Shown: positions 33,304 through 41,853 of the stretch, piece by piece
Position numbering within the stretch: position 1 is the stretch's first letter
Layout: every line of letters begins with the position of its first letter
Assembly (NCBI RefSeq): GCF_014635325.1
Contig: NZ_BMCT01000009.1
Coordinates: forward strand, 62,001 to 126,000
Length of the DNA: 64,000 nt
Direction of reading: 5' to 3'
Source of the DNA: Azorhizobium oxalatiphilum
GTDB taxonomy: Bacteria; Pseudomonadota; Alphaproteobacteria; Rhizobiales; Xanthobacteraceae
The notes under the pieces: model-generated
Told to the model about the DNA's origin: nothing
Database searches by the model: none
What the model saw: the letters and a program-made list of their open reading frames with translations, nothing else
Position numbers and translations under genes: made by a program

Positions 33304-34086
33304 ATGCTCAGTGAAGAGGACCGCCGTCGCGGTGCGGAAGAGATCCTGCGCGCGGAGCGCGAGGGCAAGCCGGTGCTCCAGCTCTCCAAGACCTTCCCGC
33401 AGATGGAGATCGAAGACGCCTACCGGGTGCAGGATCTGTGGGCGGAGGCGCGCATCGCCAACGGCGCGCGCATGGTCGGCCACAAGATCGGCCTGACCTC
33501 CCGCGCCATGCAGATGGCCTCCAAGATGACCGAGCCGGACTACGGCCGCATCCTTGATGATGCGCTGTTCAACGACGGCGCGCAGATCCCCGCCACGCGG
33601 TTCATCAAGCCGCGCCTCGAGGTGGAGCTGGCCTTCATCATGGGTGAGGATCTGTCCGGCCCCAATACGCGCATCTATGACGTGATGCGGGCCACCGAAT
33701 ATGTGGTGCCGGCGCTGGAGATCATCGACTATCGCACCGAGGTGCCGCGGGCCGTCGTGGACACCATCGCCGACAACGCCGCCTTCGGCGCCATCGTGGT
33801 CGGCGGGCGGGTGATCCGGCCCATGGACGTGGACATCCGCTGGGTCGGTGCCACGCTCACCAAGAACGGCATCATCGAGGAGAGCGGTGTCTCGGCCGCC
33901 ATCATGGGCCATCCGGCGGCGGGTGTGGCGTGGCTGGTGAACAAGCTGCACGCGGTGGGCGCCAAGCTGGAGAAGGGGCAGATCGTGCTTGCCGGTTCCT
34001 TCACCCGGCCCGTGGACATCGCCAAGGGCGACGTCATCACCGCCGATTACGGCCCGCTGGGCGCCATCAGCGTCTCCTTCACCTGA
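33304..34086 (+). CDS. hpaH: 2-oxo-hept-4-ene-1,7-dioate hydratase-like enzyme (HpaH/MhpD family)
   Basis: A 260-residue enzyme of the fumarylacetoacetase-like hydratase/decarboxylase group. It contains VGHKIGLTSRAMQ, PRLEVELAFIMGEDLSGPN and NAAFGAIVVGGR, the positions of the Mg-binding Glu residues and substrate site. In homoprotocatechuate breakdown HpaH hydrates 2-oxohept-4-ene-1,7-dioate to 4-hydroxy-2-oxoheptanedioate. The next gene is the matching aldolase, which supports this. No ring-cleavage dioxygenase, HpaE or HpaG is in the window, so the upstream steps may be elsewhere or differ. Substrate-level naming is by family. Confidence 0.83.
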   Translation: MLSEEDRRRGAEEILRAEREGKPVLQLSKTFPQMEIEDAYRVQDLWAEARIANGARMVGHKIGLTSRAMQMASKMTEPDYGRILDDALFNDGAQIPATRFIKPRLEVELAFIMGEDLSGPNTRIYDVMRATEYVVPALEIIDYRTEVPRAVVDTIADNAAFGAIVVGGRVIRPMDVDIRWVGATLTKNGIIEESGVSAAIMGHPAAGVAWLVNKLHAVGAKLEKGQIVLAGSFTRPVDIAKGDVITADYGPLGAISVSFT

Positions 34087-34109
34087 GGCCTTCTGCTCAA
34101 GAGGTTCCC

Positions 34110-34886
34110 ATGGACATGCCGCGCAACGCCTTCAAGCAGGCGATCTTCGAAGGCCGCCAGCAGATCGGCCTGTGGTGCACCCTTTCCAGCGCGTATGCGC
34201 TGGAGGTGGTGGCAGGTTCGAAGTTCGACTGGATGCTGCTCGATACCGAGCATTCGCCCGGCGACGTGCCGAGCGTGCTGTCCCAGCTTCAGGTGCTCGC
34301 CGGCCATCGCCCCTCGGCGGTGGTGCGGCCGGCAGCCAATGATGCGGTGCTCATCAAGAAGTATCTCGACATCGGCGCGCAGACCCTGCTCATTCCCTAT
34401 GTGCAGAATGCCGAGGAAGCGCACGCCGCCGTGGCTGCGGTGCGCTATCCGCCGGATGGCATCCGCGGTGTTTCCGCACTCACGCGGGCGACCCAGTTCG
34501 GCCGGGTGAAGGGCTATGCCCAGAAGGTCGCTGAAGAGATCTGTTTGCTGGTGCAGGTGGAGACGGCCGAAGCGCTTGATGAGATCGAGGCCATCGCGGC
34601 AGTGGACGGGGTGGACGGCATCTTCGTCGGCCCCGGCGATCTGGCCGCCAGCCTCGGCCATGCGGGCGATCTCATGAACCCGCGTGTGGTGGCGGCGGTG
34701 GAGGATGCCATCCGGCGTATCCGCGCGGCCGGCAAGCCGGCGGGCGTGCTCACGGGCGATCCGGCCTTTGCGCAGCGCTGTATCGAACTCGGCTGTGTTT
34801 TCACGGCGGTGGGCGTGGATGCGGGACTGCTGGCGCGGGCGAGCGATGCGCTCGCAGAGCGCTTCGCGGGGCTTGTGCAGGCTTGA
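34110..34886 (+). CDS. hpaI: 4-hydroxy-2-oxoheptanedioate aldolase-like enzyme (HpaI/HpcH family)
   Basis: A 258-residue class II aldolase. It has DWMLLDTEHSPGD, SAVVRPAANDAVLIKKYLDI, GAQTLLIPYVQNAEEA and VQVETAEALDEIEAIAAVDG, with Glu and Asp metal ligands, then VDGIFVGPGDLAASLG. HpaI splits 4-hydroxy-2-oxoheptanedioate into pyruvate and succinic semialdehyde. ATG 34110 follows AAGAGG. It ends the MFS-cyclase-hpaH-hpaI operon; a GC hairpin (34893-34900 with 34908-34915) follows and may be the operon terminator. Other HpaI-like aldolases act on related 4-hydroxy-2-oxoacids, so exact specificity is open. Confidence 0.88.
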   Translation: MDMPRNAFKQAIFEGRQQIGLWCTLSSAYALEVVAGSKFDWMLLDTEHSPGDVPSVLSQLQVLAGHRPSAVVRPAANDAVLIKKYLDIGAQTLLIPYVQNAEEAHAAVAAVRYPPDGIRGVSALTRATQFGRVKGYAQKVAEEICLLVQVETAEALDEIEAIAAVDGVDGIFVGPGDLAASLGHAGDLMNPRVVAAVEDAIRRIRAAGKPAGVLTGDPAFAQRCIELGCVFTAVGVDAGLLARASDALAERFAGLVQA

Positions 34887-35041
34887 GCCAAGCCCGCGCG
34901 GCGGTGTCGCGCGGGTTGCCGCTGGGGCAAAATACCAAATGTTTGTGAGGGGATAGAACCGGCGTTGCCGCCTGTGGCAGGAGATGCGCTATGGTCCGGC
35001 CAGATCTTAAAGCGCGCCTGCGCGCCACAGACAGGCTGGAC

Positions 35042-36136
35042 ATGAACACCATCACCTCCCCCCTCCCGTTCGAGCAGAGCCCCACGGCGCTTGCTGGGCC
35101 GGAACGCGATGTGCTGCTCAAGGATCCCGGCTTCGGCCGTTATCTCACCGACCATATGGTGACGATCCGCTACAGCAAGGGCGCTGGCTGGCATGACGGC
35201 AAGGTGGTGGCCCGCGCGCCGCTGACCCTCGATCCGGCCACCATGTCGCTGCACTACGGGCAGGAGATTTTCGAGGGGCTGAAGGCCTATCGGATGCCGG
35301 ACGGCGGCGCGGCCCTGTTCCGCCCCGATGCCAATGCCGCACGCTTCTACAAATCCGCCGAACGCCTCGCCATGGCGCCGCTGCCGGAAGCGCTGTTCCT
35401 TGAAAGCGTGCGCGCGCTGGTGAAGGCGGATCGCGACTGGATTCCGGAAGGCGAGGGGGCCGCGATGTATCTGCGCCCCTTCATGATCGCCACCGAAGTC
35501 GGTTTCGTCACCAAGCCGGCAGCCGAATATCTCTACTGCGTGCTGGCCTCCCCCGTGGGCTCCTATTTTTCCGGCGGCCCGAAGGCGGTTAAGCTGTGGG
35601 TCTCGGAGACCTATACTCGCGCAGCGCCCGGTGGCACCGGCGCGGCCAAGTGCGCCGGCAATTATGCGGCCAGCTATGCCGCGCAGGCCGAAGGCTCGGC
35701 GAACGGCTGCGATCAGGTGGTGTTCCTCGATGCGGTGGAGCGCCGCTGGGTGGAGGAACTGGGGGGCATGAACGTGTTCTTCGTCTTCGACGACGGTACG
35801 CTGCAGACCCCGCCGCTGTCCGGCACCATCCTGCCGGGCGTCACGCGGGATTCGCTCATCACGCTGGCGCGGGGCATGGGCCTGACTGTGCGCGAGGAGC
35901 CCTATGCCATGGACCAGTGGCAGGCGGATGCGAAGAGCGGGCGCCTGCGCGAGGCGTTCGCCTGCGGCACGGCGGCGGTAGTCACGCCCATTGGCACGGT
36001 GACGGGCAAGCAGCACGATTTCGCTATCGGCACGGGCGCCCCCGGGGAGCTGACCCTGCGGCTGAAAGGGATGCTGACCGACATCCAGTTCGGGCGCGCA
36101 CCTGATCCCTACGGCTGGATGGATCGCCTGTTCTGA
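35042..36136 (+). CDS. ilvE: Branched-chain amino acid aminotransferase
   Basis: A 364-residue fold-type IV PLP aminotransferase of the long BCAT group. Markers are LHYGQEIFEGLKAYRMPDGG, LRPFMIATE, the PLP-lysine region GAAKCAGNYAASYAAQ and EELGGMNVFFVFDDGTLQTP. It transfers amino groups between Leu/Ile/Val and 2-oxoglutarate. ATG 35042 starts just before the conserved domain. It is a single gene between the hpaHI operon and an ABC cluster. It could be the housekeeping enzyme or a second copy for a local pathway. Confidence 0.9.
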   Translation: MNTITSPLPFEQSPTALAGPERDVLLKDPGFGRYLTDHMVTIRYSKGAGWHDGKVVARAPLTLDPATMSLHYGQEIFEGLKAYRMPDGGAALFRPDANAARFYKSAERLAMAPLPEALFLESVRALVKADRDWIPEGEGAAMYLRPFMIATEVGFVTKPAAEYLYCVLASPVGSYFSGGPKAVKLWVSETYTRAAPGGTGAAKCAGNYAASYAAQAEGSANGCDQVVFLDAVERRWVEELGGMNVFFVFDDGTLQTPPLSGTILPGVTRDSLITLARGMGLTVREEPYAMDQWQADAKSGRLREAFACGTAAVVTPIGTVTGKQHDFAIGTGAPGELTLRLKGMLTDIQFGRAPDPYGWMDRLF

Positions 36137-36783
36137 CGATCCGGCCGCGTTCACTCTGCACCGAACTGGAGTGCCGGGCGGGGATCAGCATCCCCCCGCC
36201 GGCCGTCTCACACCCCCGGAAGGAGGCGGAGCGGAAACGGAGCGGCAAGGCCGTGTGCCTGCCGCAGAAGGTCTGCCCGGAGCTTCAGCTCATCGAGACG
36301 GGGCAGGGTGATGTTGAGCGACACCAGGTGCAGGACATTGGGCCTGTCACGATCTGGTATCGCAACGCGATATGCGGGCGACATGGTTCAGCTTTCGCAG
36401 CGGATACAGGACCTTGGATGGTCTGATGGGAGGTACGCAGTGCCTACTGCACTGGATCAATTGCTGGCATTATTTTTTGCGCCGCACATAAGAGGGCGCG
36501 GTGATGAAATGGGCATGGAGGCGCGAGCAAACGGCCGATCATCCATCGTCAGCATGAGCATTGCCAACGGTTGGTCCGCTGCGGCACGGTGACGCTGGCG
36601 ATGCGGGACGAGCGGCGACGTTGACGGTTTCGTGATGTCCGGGGCTTCAAGGTTCGCCCAAACGCATCAATGTTCCGTATAAATGGGCGATGCCACAGTT
36701 TATATGGTATGCAATTAATTCCACATGAGTGTCCGGTTTTTGTGACCGGGCGCGTGTGGGTTGCAGATGATAGGGGGCCTTCC
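36137..36783. other. 647-bp gap upstream of the second ABC cluster
   Basis: Apart from the doubtful small reverse frame at 36208-36384 I see no gene. The stretch 36660-36780 is noticeably AT-richer (GTATAAATGG, TTTATATGGTATGCAATTAATT) and probably carries the promoter and regulator sites of the operon starting at 36784. Confidence 0.5.
36208..36384 (-). CDS. Doubtful 58-residue reverse-strand open frame
   Basis: ATG 36384 to TGA 36208-36210. The product has a hydrophobic, Leu-rich core (VLHLVSLNITLPRLDELKLR) and GC-rich third positions, but no clear ribosome site and no family I recognise. It could equally be the tail of a lost gene. Confidence 0.25.
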   Translation of the reverse strand: MSPAYRVAIPDRDRPNVLHLVSLNITLPRLDELKLRADLLRQAHGLAAPFPLRLLPGV

Positions 36784-37881
36784 GTGCTGTTCTCCCGGTT
36801 CAACCGTGCCTACCGAGTAGCGCTCGGCCTCGGCCTCGCCGCCGGCCTGCAAATGACGGGCGGCCTTGCCCATGCCGCCGACAAGGTGCTGATCGGCCTC
36901 GCCATTCCGCCCACCGTCACGGATGGCGGCATCTATGCCATCGGCGACGAGATGGGCCTGTTCAAGGCCGAGAATATCGAGGTGGAGAGCGTGGTTCTGG
37001 CGGGGGCTGGCACGATTGTGCCGCAGCTGCTGCAGAAGAAGATCACGCTCGGCTTCCCGCTGCCGGAGACGCTGCTCTCCGCCCACAAGGCCGGCGAGGC
37101 GCCTCTCCCGCTGACCTATGTCTATAACGCCAACCCCTACAATTCGCTGGAGCTTTCCGTTCTGGAGAGCAGCAACATCAAGTCCATTCAGGACCTGAAG
37201 GGCGCCAAGATCGGCGTCGGCGCGCTCACCTGGGGCACCATTCCGCAGACGCGCGCCCTGCTGCGCAGCGTCGGGCTGGAGCCGGGCAAGGATGTCTCCA
37301 TCGTCGCCGTCGGCAATCTGGGCTCCGGCTTCCATGCCCTGCGTGAGCAGCGGGTCGAGGCGCTGAACTTCAACAGCACCTGGATCGACCTCATGGAGCT
37401 GGAGGGCACCAAGGCCCGCCGCCTGCCGTATCCGCCGGTGTTCGCCAACATGATCGTCAACGGCTTCCTCGCCCATGCGGACACGCTGAAGGAGCAGCCG
37501 GACCTGCTGGCCCGCTTCGGCCGGGCCTACAGCCAGGCGGTCATCGCCTGCGATGCCAACCCCAAGGCGTGCGTGGAAGCCTTCTGGAAGCGCACCCCGA
37601 CCGCGCGTCCGCAGGGCGACACCGCCAAGGCCCTGGCCGACAATATCGAGATCCTGAAGCGCCGCCTCGCCCTCGTGGTGCGGGATGCCGCCGGCAAGGA
37701 TCGCGTTCCGGGTGAGTTCGACCTCGCCACCATCAAGGCCTATGTGGAGGCCATGAACAAGTATGGCGAGTTCACCACCGCCGACATGCCGCTGGACGCC
37801 TATTTCAGCAACAAGCTGGTGCCGGACTATGGCAAGTTCGACCGCGCGGCGCTGATCGCCAAGGCCAAAGCTCTTCCGTGA
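36784..37881 (+). CDS. ABC substrate-binding protein, NMT1/THI5-like (SsuA/TauA superfamily)
   Basis: A 365-residue binding protein starting at GTG 36784 with TAGGGGG upstream. A signal peptide ends around residue 33 (GGLAHAADKVLIGLA). It has the NMT1-like lobes: TDGGIYAIGDEMGLFKAENI, then LKGAKIGVGALTWGTIP. The ligand is not predictable from sequence; relatives bind pyrimidine precursors, taurine, sulfonates or aromatic acids. It begins a tight run SBP-ATPase-permease-amidase (36784-41008), so the imported compound may be an amide that the amidase hydrolyses. Confidence 0.88.
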   Translation: MLFSRFNRAYRVALGLGLAAGLQMTGGLAHAADKVLIGLAIPPTVTDGGIYAIGDEMGLFKAENIEVESVVLAGAGTIVPQLLQKKITLGFPLPETLLSAHKAGEAPLPLTYVYNANPYNSLELSVLESSNIKSIQDLKGAKIGVGALTWGTIPQTRALLRSVGLEPGKDVSIVAVGNLGSGFHALREQRVEALNFNSTWIDLMELEGTKARRLPYPPVFANMIVNGFLAHADTLKEQPDLLARFGRAYSQAVIACDANPKACVEAFWKRTPTARPQGDTAKALADNIEILKRRLALVVRDAAGKDRVPGEFDLATIKAYVEAMNKYGEFTTADMPLDAYFSNKLVPDYGKFDRAALIAKAKALP

Positions 37882-37891
37882 AGGTTCTTCC

Positions 37892-38731
37892 ATGAGTGAC
37901 GCTTCCGCGCATCCCGGCTCACAAGCGCCGGGATCCGCCGCCACCCCCCGCCTTGCCATCTCCGACCTTGCGTTCGGCTATGACGGCAAGGGCGGGCGGA
38001 TGGTGCTCGAAAACCTGTCCCTGAACGTGGCCGATGGCGAGTTCGTTGCTGTCCTCGGCCCCTCGGGCTCGGGCAAATCCACGCTGCTGCGCCTCGTCAC
38101 CGGCCTTGCCCGGCCGACCTCCGGCACGGTGACGCTCGACGGCACGCCGGTGACGCGGCCGCGTCCAGACATCGGCATGGTGTTCCAGAAGCCGACCCTG
38201 CTGCCTTGGCGCACGGTGCGCGACAACGTACTGCTGCCGGCGGGCTTTGCGCGTAGCGCCGGCCCGAAGGTGCGGGCCGAGGCGGACCGGCTTCTCGAAA
38301 TGGTGGGCTTGTCGGAAGCCGCCAAGGCCTATCCGTTTCAGCTCTCGGGCGGCATGGCGCAGCGCGTGGGTATCGCCCGCATGCTGCTGCACAATCCCTC
38401 GCTGCTGATCCTCGACGAGCCCTTCGCGGCGCTGGACGCCATGACCCGCGAGGACCTCTCGCTGGAACTCCAGACCATCTGGATGGAGGGGCGCAAGACG
38501 GCGCTGTTCGTCACCCATTCCATCCCCGAAGCGGTGCTGCTCGCCGATCGCGTGGTGGTGCTGGGCGAGCGCCCCGCACGGGTGGTTGCGGACATCCGCG
38601 TGCCGCTGCCGCGCCCGCGCACCATCGAGACCATGAGCACGCCGGAATTCAACGCCATCGCCTACGACCTGCGGAACCTGTTCCGCGATCTTGCGGGCCA
38701 CGGTGCAGACAAGAAGAAGGGCGCGGCATGA
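37892..38731 (+). CDS. ABC transporter ATP-binding protein, SsuB/TauB type
   Basis: A 279-residue ATPase with Walker A GPSGSGKST, Q-loop VFQKPTLLPWRTV, signature LSGGMAQRVGIARML, Walker B LLILDEPFAALDA and switch VTHSIPEAVLLAD. It starts 10 bases after the binding protein stop and its last bases overlap the permease start (ATGA). It powers the importer encoded by 36784-39510. Confidence 0.92.
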   Translation: MSDASAHPGSQAPGSAATPRLAISDLAFGYDGKGGRMVLENLSLNVADGEFVAVLGPSGSGKSTLLRLVTGLARPTSGTVTLDGTPVTRPRPDIGMVFQKPTLLPWRTVRDNVLLPAGFARSAGPKVRAEADRLLEMVGLSEAAKAYPFQLSGGMAQRVGIARMLLHNPSLLILDEPFAALDAMTREDLSLELQTIWMEGRKTALFVTHSIPEAVLLADRVVVLGERPARVVADIRVPLPRPRTIETMSTPEFNAIAYDLRNLFRDLAGHGADKKKGAA

Positions 38732-39510
38732 AGGCCCTGCGCAATGCCATTTATCCGCTGATCACTCTTGCGGTTGTGATCGGCATCTGGGCGCTGGTCA
38801 CTCGGCCCGGCGGCCTGCCGTCCTATCTGCTGCCGCCGCCCGGCGCGGTGTTCTCCGCGCTGTGGGGCGGGCTGGTGGATGGCACCTATTGGCCGCACAT
38901 CCAGTTCACGCTCATCTCCACCCTGTCGGGCTATGTGATCGGCAGCGTGCTGGCGGTGATCGTCGGCATATTGATCGCCGAGAGCGAGACGTTCGAGAAG
39001 TTCGTCTTCCCGCTGATCGTGGCGGTGCAGTCCATGCCCAAGGTGGCGCTGGCGCCTCTCATCCTCGTGTGGTTCGGCTTCGGCCTGTCCTCCAAGGTGG
39101 TGCTGGTGGCGCTCATCTGCTTCTTCCCGCTGCTGGTGAACACCATCGTCGGCATCCGCCGCACCGATCCCGAGCTGGTGGAGATGTGCCGCTCCTTCAA
39201 CCGCTCGCGGGCCTTCATCTTCCTGCACGTGAAGCTGCCCTCCGCGGCCAGCTCCATCTTCGCCGGTTTGCAGATCGGCATCGTGCTGGCGCTGATCGGC
39301 GCGGTGGTGGGCGAGTTCATCGCCTCCGAGAAGGGGGTGGGCTATCTGATCGGCTCGGCCACCGTGAACATGAGCGTCTCGACCATGTTCGCGGGCGTGC
39401 TGATCCTCTCCGCCATCGGCATGGCGGGATCGAGCCTGATGCGCTTCCTCCAGCGCCGTGTCGTGTTCTGGGAGGGCGGCCGGCAGGCTGTGCCCACCGA
39501 AGAGGTGTGA
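38728..39510 (+). CDS. ABC transporter permease, SsuC/TauC type
   Basis: A 260-residue inner-membrane permease with six hydrophobic segments. The coupling-loop motif is around LVEMCRSFNRSRAFIFLHVK, and VAVQSMPKVALAPLILVWFG matches the family. It starts in the ATPase stop codon (ATGA), so the two are translationally coupled. Unlike the first ABC cluster there is only one permease, so it should homodimerise. Confidence 0.92.
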   Translation: MKALRNAIYPLITLAVVIGIWALVTRPGGLPSYLLPPPGAVFSALWGGLVDGTYWPHIQFTLISTLSGYVIGSVLAVIVGILIAESETFEKFVFPLIVAVQSMPKVALAPLILVWFGFGLSSKVVLVALICFFPLLVNTIVGIRRTDPELVEMCRSFNRSRAFIFLHVKLPSAASSIFAGLQIGIVLALIGAVVGEFIASEKGVGYLIGSATVNMSVSTMFAGVLILSAIGMAGSSLMRFLQRRVVFWEGGRQAVPTEEV

Positions 39511-39514
39511 TGAA

Positions 39515-41008
39515 ATGACCGATGCCAGCCCGTCCGCCTCTTCCGTCGCCCCCGCGCCCGAGGCGTTGGCCTTCGCCTCCGGCGTGGAACTGCTGGCCGC
39601 GCTGAAGGCCGGCACCGTCACCTCGCGAGCGCTGCTGGAGCTGTATCTGGCGCGCATCGCCCGTCATAATCCGGCGCTCAATGCCGTCATCTACATGGAT
39701 GCGGATGCCGCCCGCGAGCGGGCGGATGCGGCGGACGCGGCGCGGGCGCGCGGCGAGAGCTGGGGGCCGCTGCACGGCCTGCCCATGACGGTGAAGGAAT
39801 CCCATCACATCGCCGGTTGGCCCACCACTTGGGGCGATCCGGCGCTGAAGGATTTCCGCCCCGACCATACGGGCGTGGTGGCGCAGCGGCTGATCGATGC
39901 GGGCGCCATCATCTTCGGCAAGACCAATGTGCCGATCAATCTGCTGGACTGGCAGACCTACAACGCCATTCACGGCCGCACCGGCAATCCGTGGCGCGCG
40001 GATGTCACCCCCGGCGGCTCATCGGGTGGTTCGGCGGCGGCGCTGGCGGCAGGTCTCACGGCCATCGAGCTGGGTAGCGATGCCGGCGGCTCGGTGCGCT
40101 TCCCGGCGCATTTCTGCGGGGTCTTCGGCCATCGCCCGAGCATCCACGTGGTGCCGCAGGCGGGCAATGAGCGGCCCGGTTCAACCATAGGCAATGAGGT
40201 GTCCACGTCCGGCCCCATGGCCCGCTCGGCCGCCGATCTCGATCTGCTCATGGAAGTGCTCGCCGGTCCCGCCGGGCCTGATGCCATCGCGTGGCGGCTG
40301 GAACTGCCGGCGCCCCGTGCCCGTAAGCTCACCGATTTCCGAGTCGCGGTGCTCTACGGCTCGCAGATCGCGGAGGTGGACGAGAGCTATGCCTCGGAGA
40401 TCCGCGCCCTCGTCACCCGCCTGCGCGCGGCGGGCGTGAACGTGAACGACAATGCCCGCCCCGATTTCGAGGATGCCGAGCATCACCATGTGCTGATGCA
40501 GGTGCTGCGCGGTGCCGCCAGCGGTCGTGCCACGCCGGCCATGGTGGCGGCGGCGGAAGCCACCCTGCGCGAGAAGGGCGAGGACGACCAGTCCTATGTG
40601 GCCGACAGTGCCCGTGCGCTGTTGCAGAGCCATCGGGCGTGGCTGGGCATTCAGGAGCGTCGGGCAACCATCCAGCGGGCATGGGCGACCTTCTTCGAGA
40701 GCTATGACGTGCTGCTCGCCCCAGCCACGACCACCGCCGCCTTCCCCTTCGATGAGGCGGGCTCGCGTGACGGGCGCACGCTGCCCATCAACGGGCGGCA
40801 GGCGGACTATAACGACCAGCTTTTCTGGGCGGGCATCGCCACGCTCTCCGGTCTGCCGGCGAGCGCCGCTCCCATCGGCCAGACGAAGGACGGGCTCCCC
40901 GTGGGCGTGCAGATCGTCGGGCCGTATCTGGAAGACCGCACGCCCATTGCTTTCGCCGCCGCGCTGGAAGAGCTGCACCCGTTCCGCATTCCGCCCGGCT
41001 TTGCGTGA
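39515..41008 (+). CDS. Amidase (amidase signature family)
   Basis: A 497-residue amidohydrolase with the Ser-cisSer-Lys triad region visible: Lys in PLHGLPMTVKESHHIAGW, Ser in TPGGSSGGSAAALAAG and Ser in ELGSDAGGSVRFPAHFCG. Such enzymes split carboxamides to acid and ammonia. It starts 4 bases after the permease stop, in the same operon as an uptake system, which suggests that the transported compound or its product is an amide used as nitrogen or carbon source. The glutamine-tRNA amidotransferase subunit GatA is related, but the context and missing gatCB argue against it. Confidence 0.9.
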   Translation: MTDASPSASSVAPAPEALAFASGVELLAALKAGTVTSRALLELYLARIARHNPALNAVIYMDADAARERADAADAARARGESWGPLHGLPMTVKESHHIAGWPTTWGDPALKDFRPDHTGVVAQRLIDAGAIIFGKTNVPINLLDWQTYNAIHGRTGNPWRADVTPGGSSGGSAAALAAGLTAIELGSDAGGSVRFPAHFCGVFGHRPSIHVVPQAGNERPGSTIGNEVSTSGPMARSAADLDLLMEVLAGPAGPDAIAWRLELPAPRARKLTDFRVAVLYGSQIAEVDESYASEIRALVTRLRAAGVNVNDNARPDFEDAEHHHVLMQVLRGAASGRATPAMVAAAEATLREKGEDDQSYVADSARALLQSHRAWLGIQERRATIQRAWATFFESYDVLLAPATTTAAFPFDEAGSRDGRTLPINGRQADYNDQLFWAGIATLSGLPASAAPIGQTKDGLPVGVQIVGPYLEDRTPIAFAAALEELHPFRIPPGFA

Positions 41009-41011
41009 GCC

Positions 41012-41644
41012 TCAGCCCGGGCCGGCGCGGCGACGCTGCGGCGGCGGGGCGGAGAACAGGCGCAGGATGTTGAGCGCATAGGCCCACAGGGCATAGCGCG
41101 GGGCAAACAGCGCGATGAGCGCGGAGAGCACCGCGGAACCCATGAACAGCAGCATGCGGCGGCGCGCGGCCGCCATTTCATAGGTCTGCGTGCGATCGTA
41201 ATTATAGGCGTTCAGCAGCAAGCCTAATAGGCCGAGCATGAGCATGTTGGCCGCATAGAGCCAGACTGCCGGTGCCATCTCCCCATAGTGGCCGACCACG
41301 CTGGAGGAGAAGGGCATGCTGGTGATGAACAGCAGATAGAGCATCCACAGCCGCACGTGGCCGCTGGTGATGGCTTCCTCCCGCTGGCGGTGCTCGATGG
41401 CGGAATGCCACATGACAGCGAGTACGGCGAAGCTGATCCCATAGGTGAGCGCCTGCGGCCACAGGCCGAGGATCTGGGCTGCCAGTTCACGCGGGTCGGT
41501 GATGGGCAGGTCCGGCGGCAGGCGGATGCCCAGCACCAGCAGGGTCATGGCAAAGGCGAAGATGCCATCATTGAGCGCCTCGAGGCGCGATCTCGCAAAG
41601 CGTCGCGACACCTGTTCGCCTTCCTTCCCTGGCCCGAATCGCAC
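41012..41644 (-). CDS. TMEM175/DUF1211-family potassium channel-like protein
   Basis: A 210-residue membrane protein with about six hydrophobic helices. The family's first-helix motif RxxxFSD is present in altered form as RLEALNDGIFAFAMTLLVLG (R-L-E-A-L-N-D). Bacterial TMEM175 proteins form tetrameric K+ leak channels. It is convergent with the amidase gene, with only 3 bases between stops, and is a single-gene unit. Confidence 0.75.
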   Translation of the reverse strand: MRFGPGKEGEQVSRRFARSRLEALNDGIFAFAMTLLVLGIRLPPDLPITDPRELAAQILGLWPQALTYGISFAVLAVMWHSAIEHRQREEAITSGHVRLWMLYLLFITSMPFSSSVVGHYGEMAPAVWLYAANMLMLGLLGLLLNAYNYDRTQTYEMAAARRRMLLFMGSAVLSALIALFAPRYALWAYALNILRLFSAPPPQRRRAGPG

Positions 41645-41853
41645 GGCGCAATCCGCGCGGATGGGACACCTTATGCACCGGAAGCGGTGCGGCGCATCGT
41701 CCGCCCCATTGGCGCCGCCTTCCCCGCGTGTTGTAGCGCGCGCGAATGCGCTTTAGGGCATTCGCGCAATGTTCACGATCCGCCTGCCATAGCGACCCGG
41801 ACAAAAGCTCCGCGCCGCTATGGCAAGCGGACGCCAGAAAACGAGGACGACGC

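Noticed and set aside
36308-36592. Plus-strand frame of 94 codons before the second ABC cluster
   Set aside because: No ribosome site, poor codon use, and it overlaps the AT-rich promoter region; no recognisable motif.
39515-41008. GatA subunit of the aspartyl/glutamyl-tRNA amidotransferase
   Set aside because: The amidase signature is shared, but gatC and gatB are absent and the gene is locked into an ABC import operon; a general amidase is better supported.
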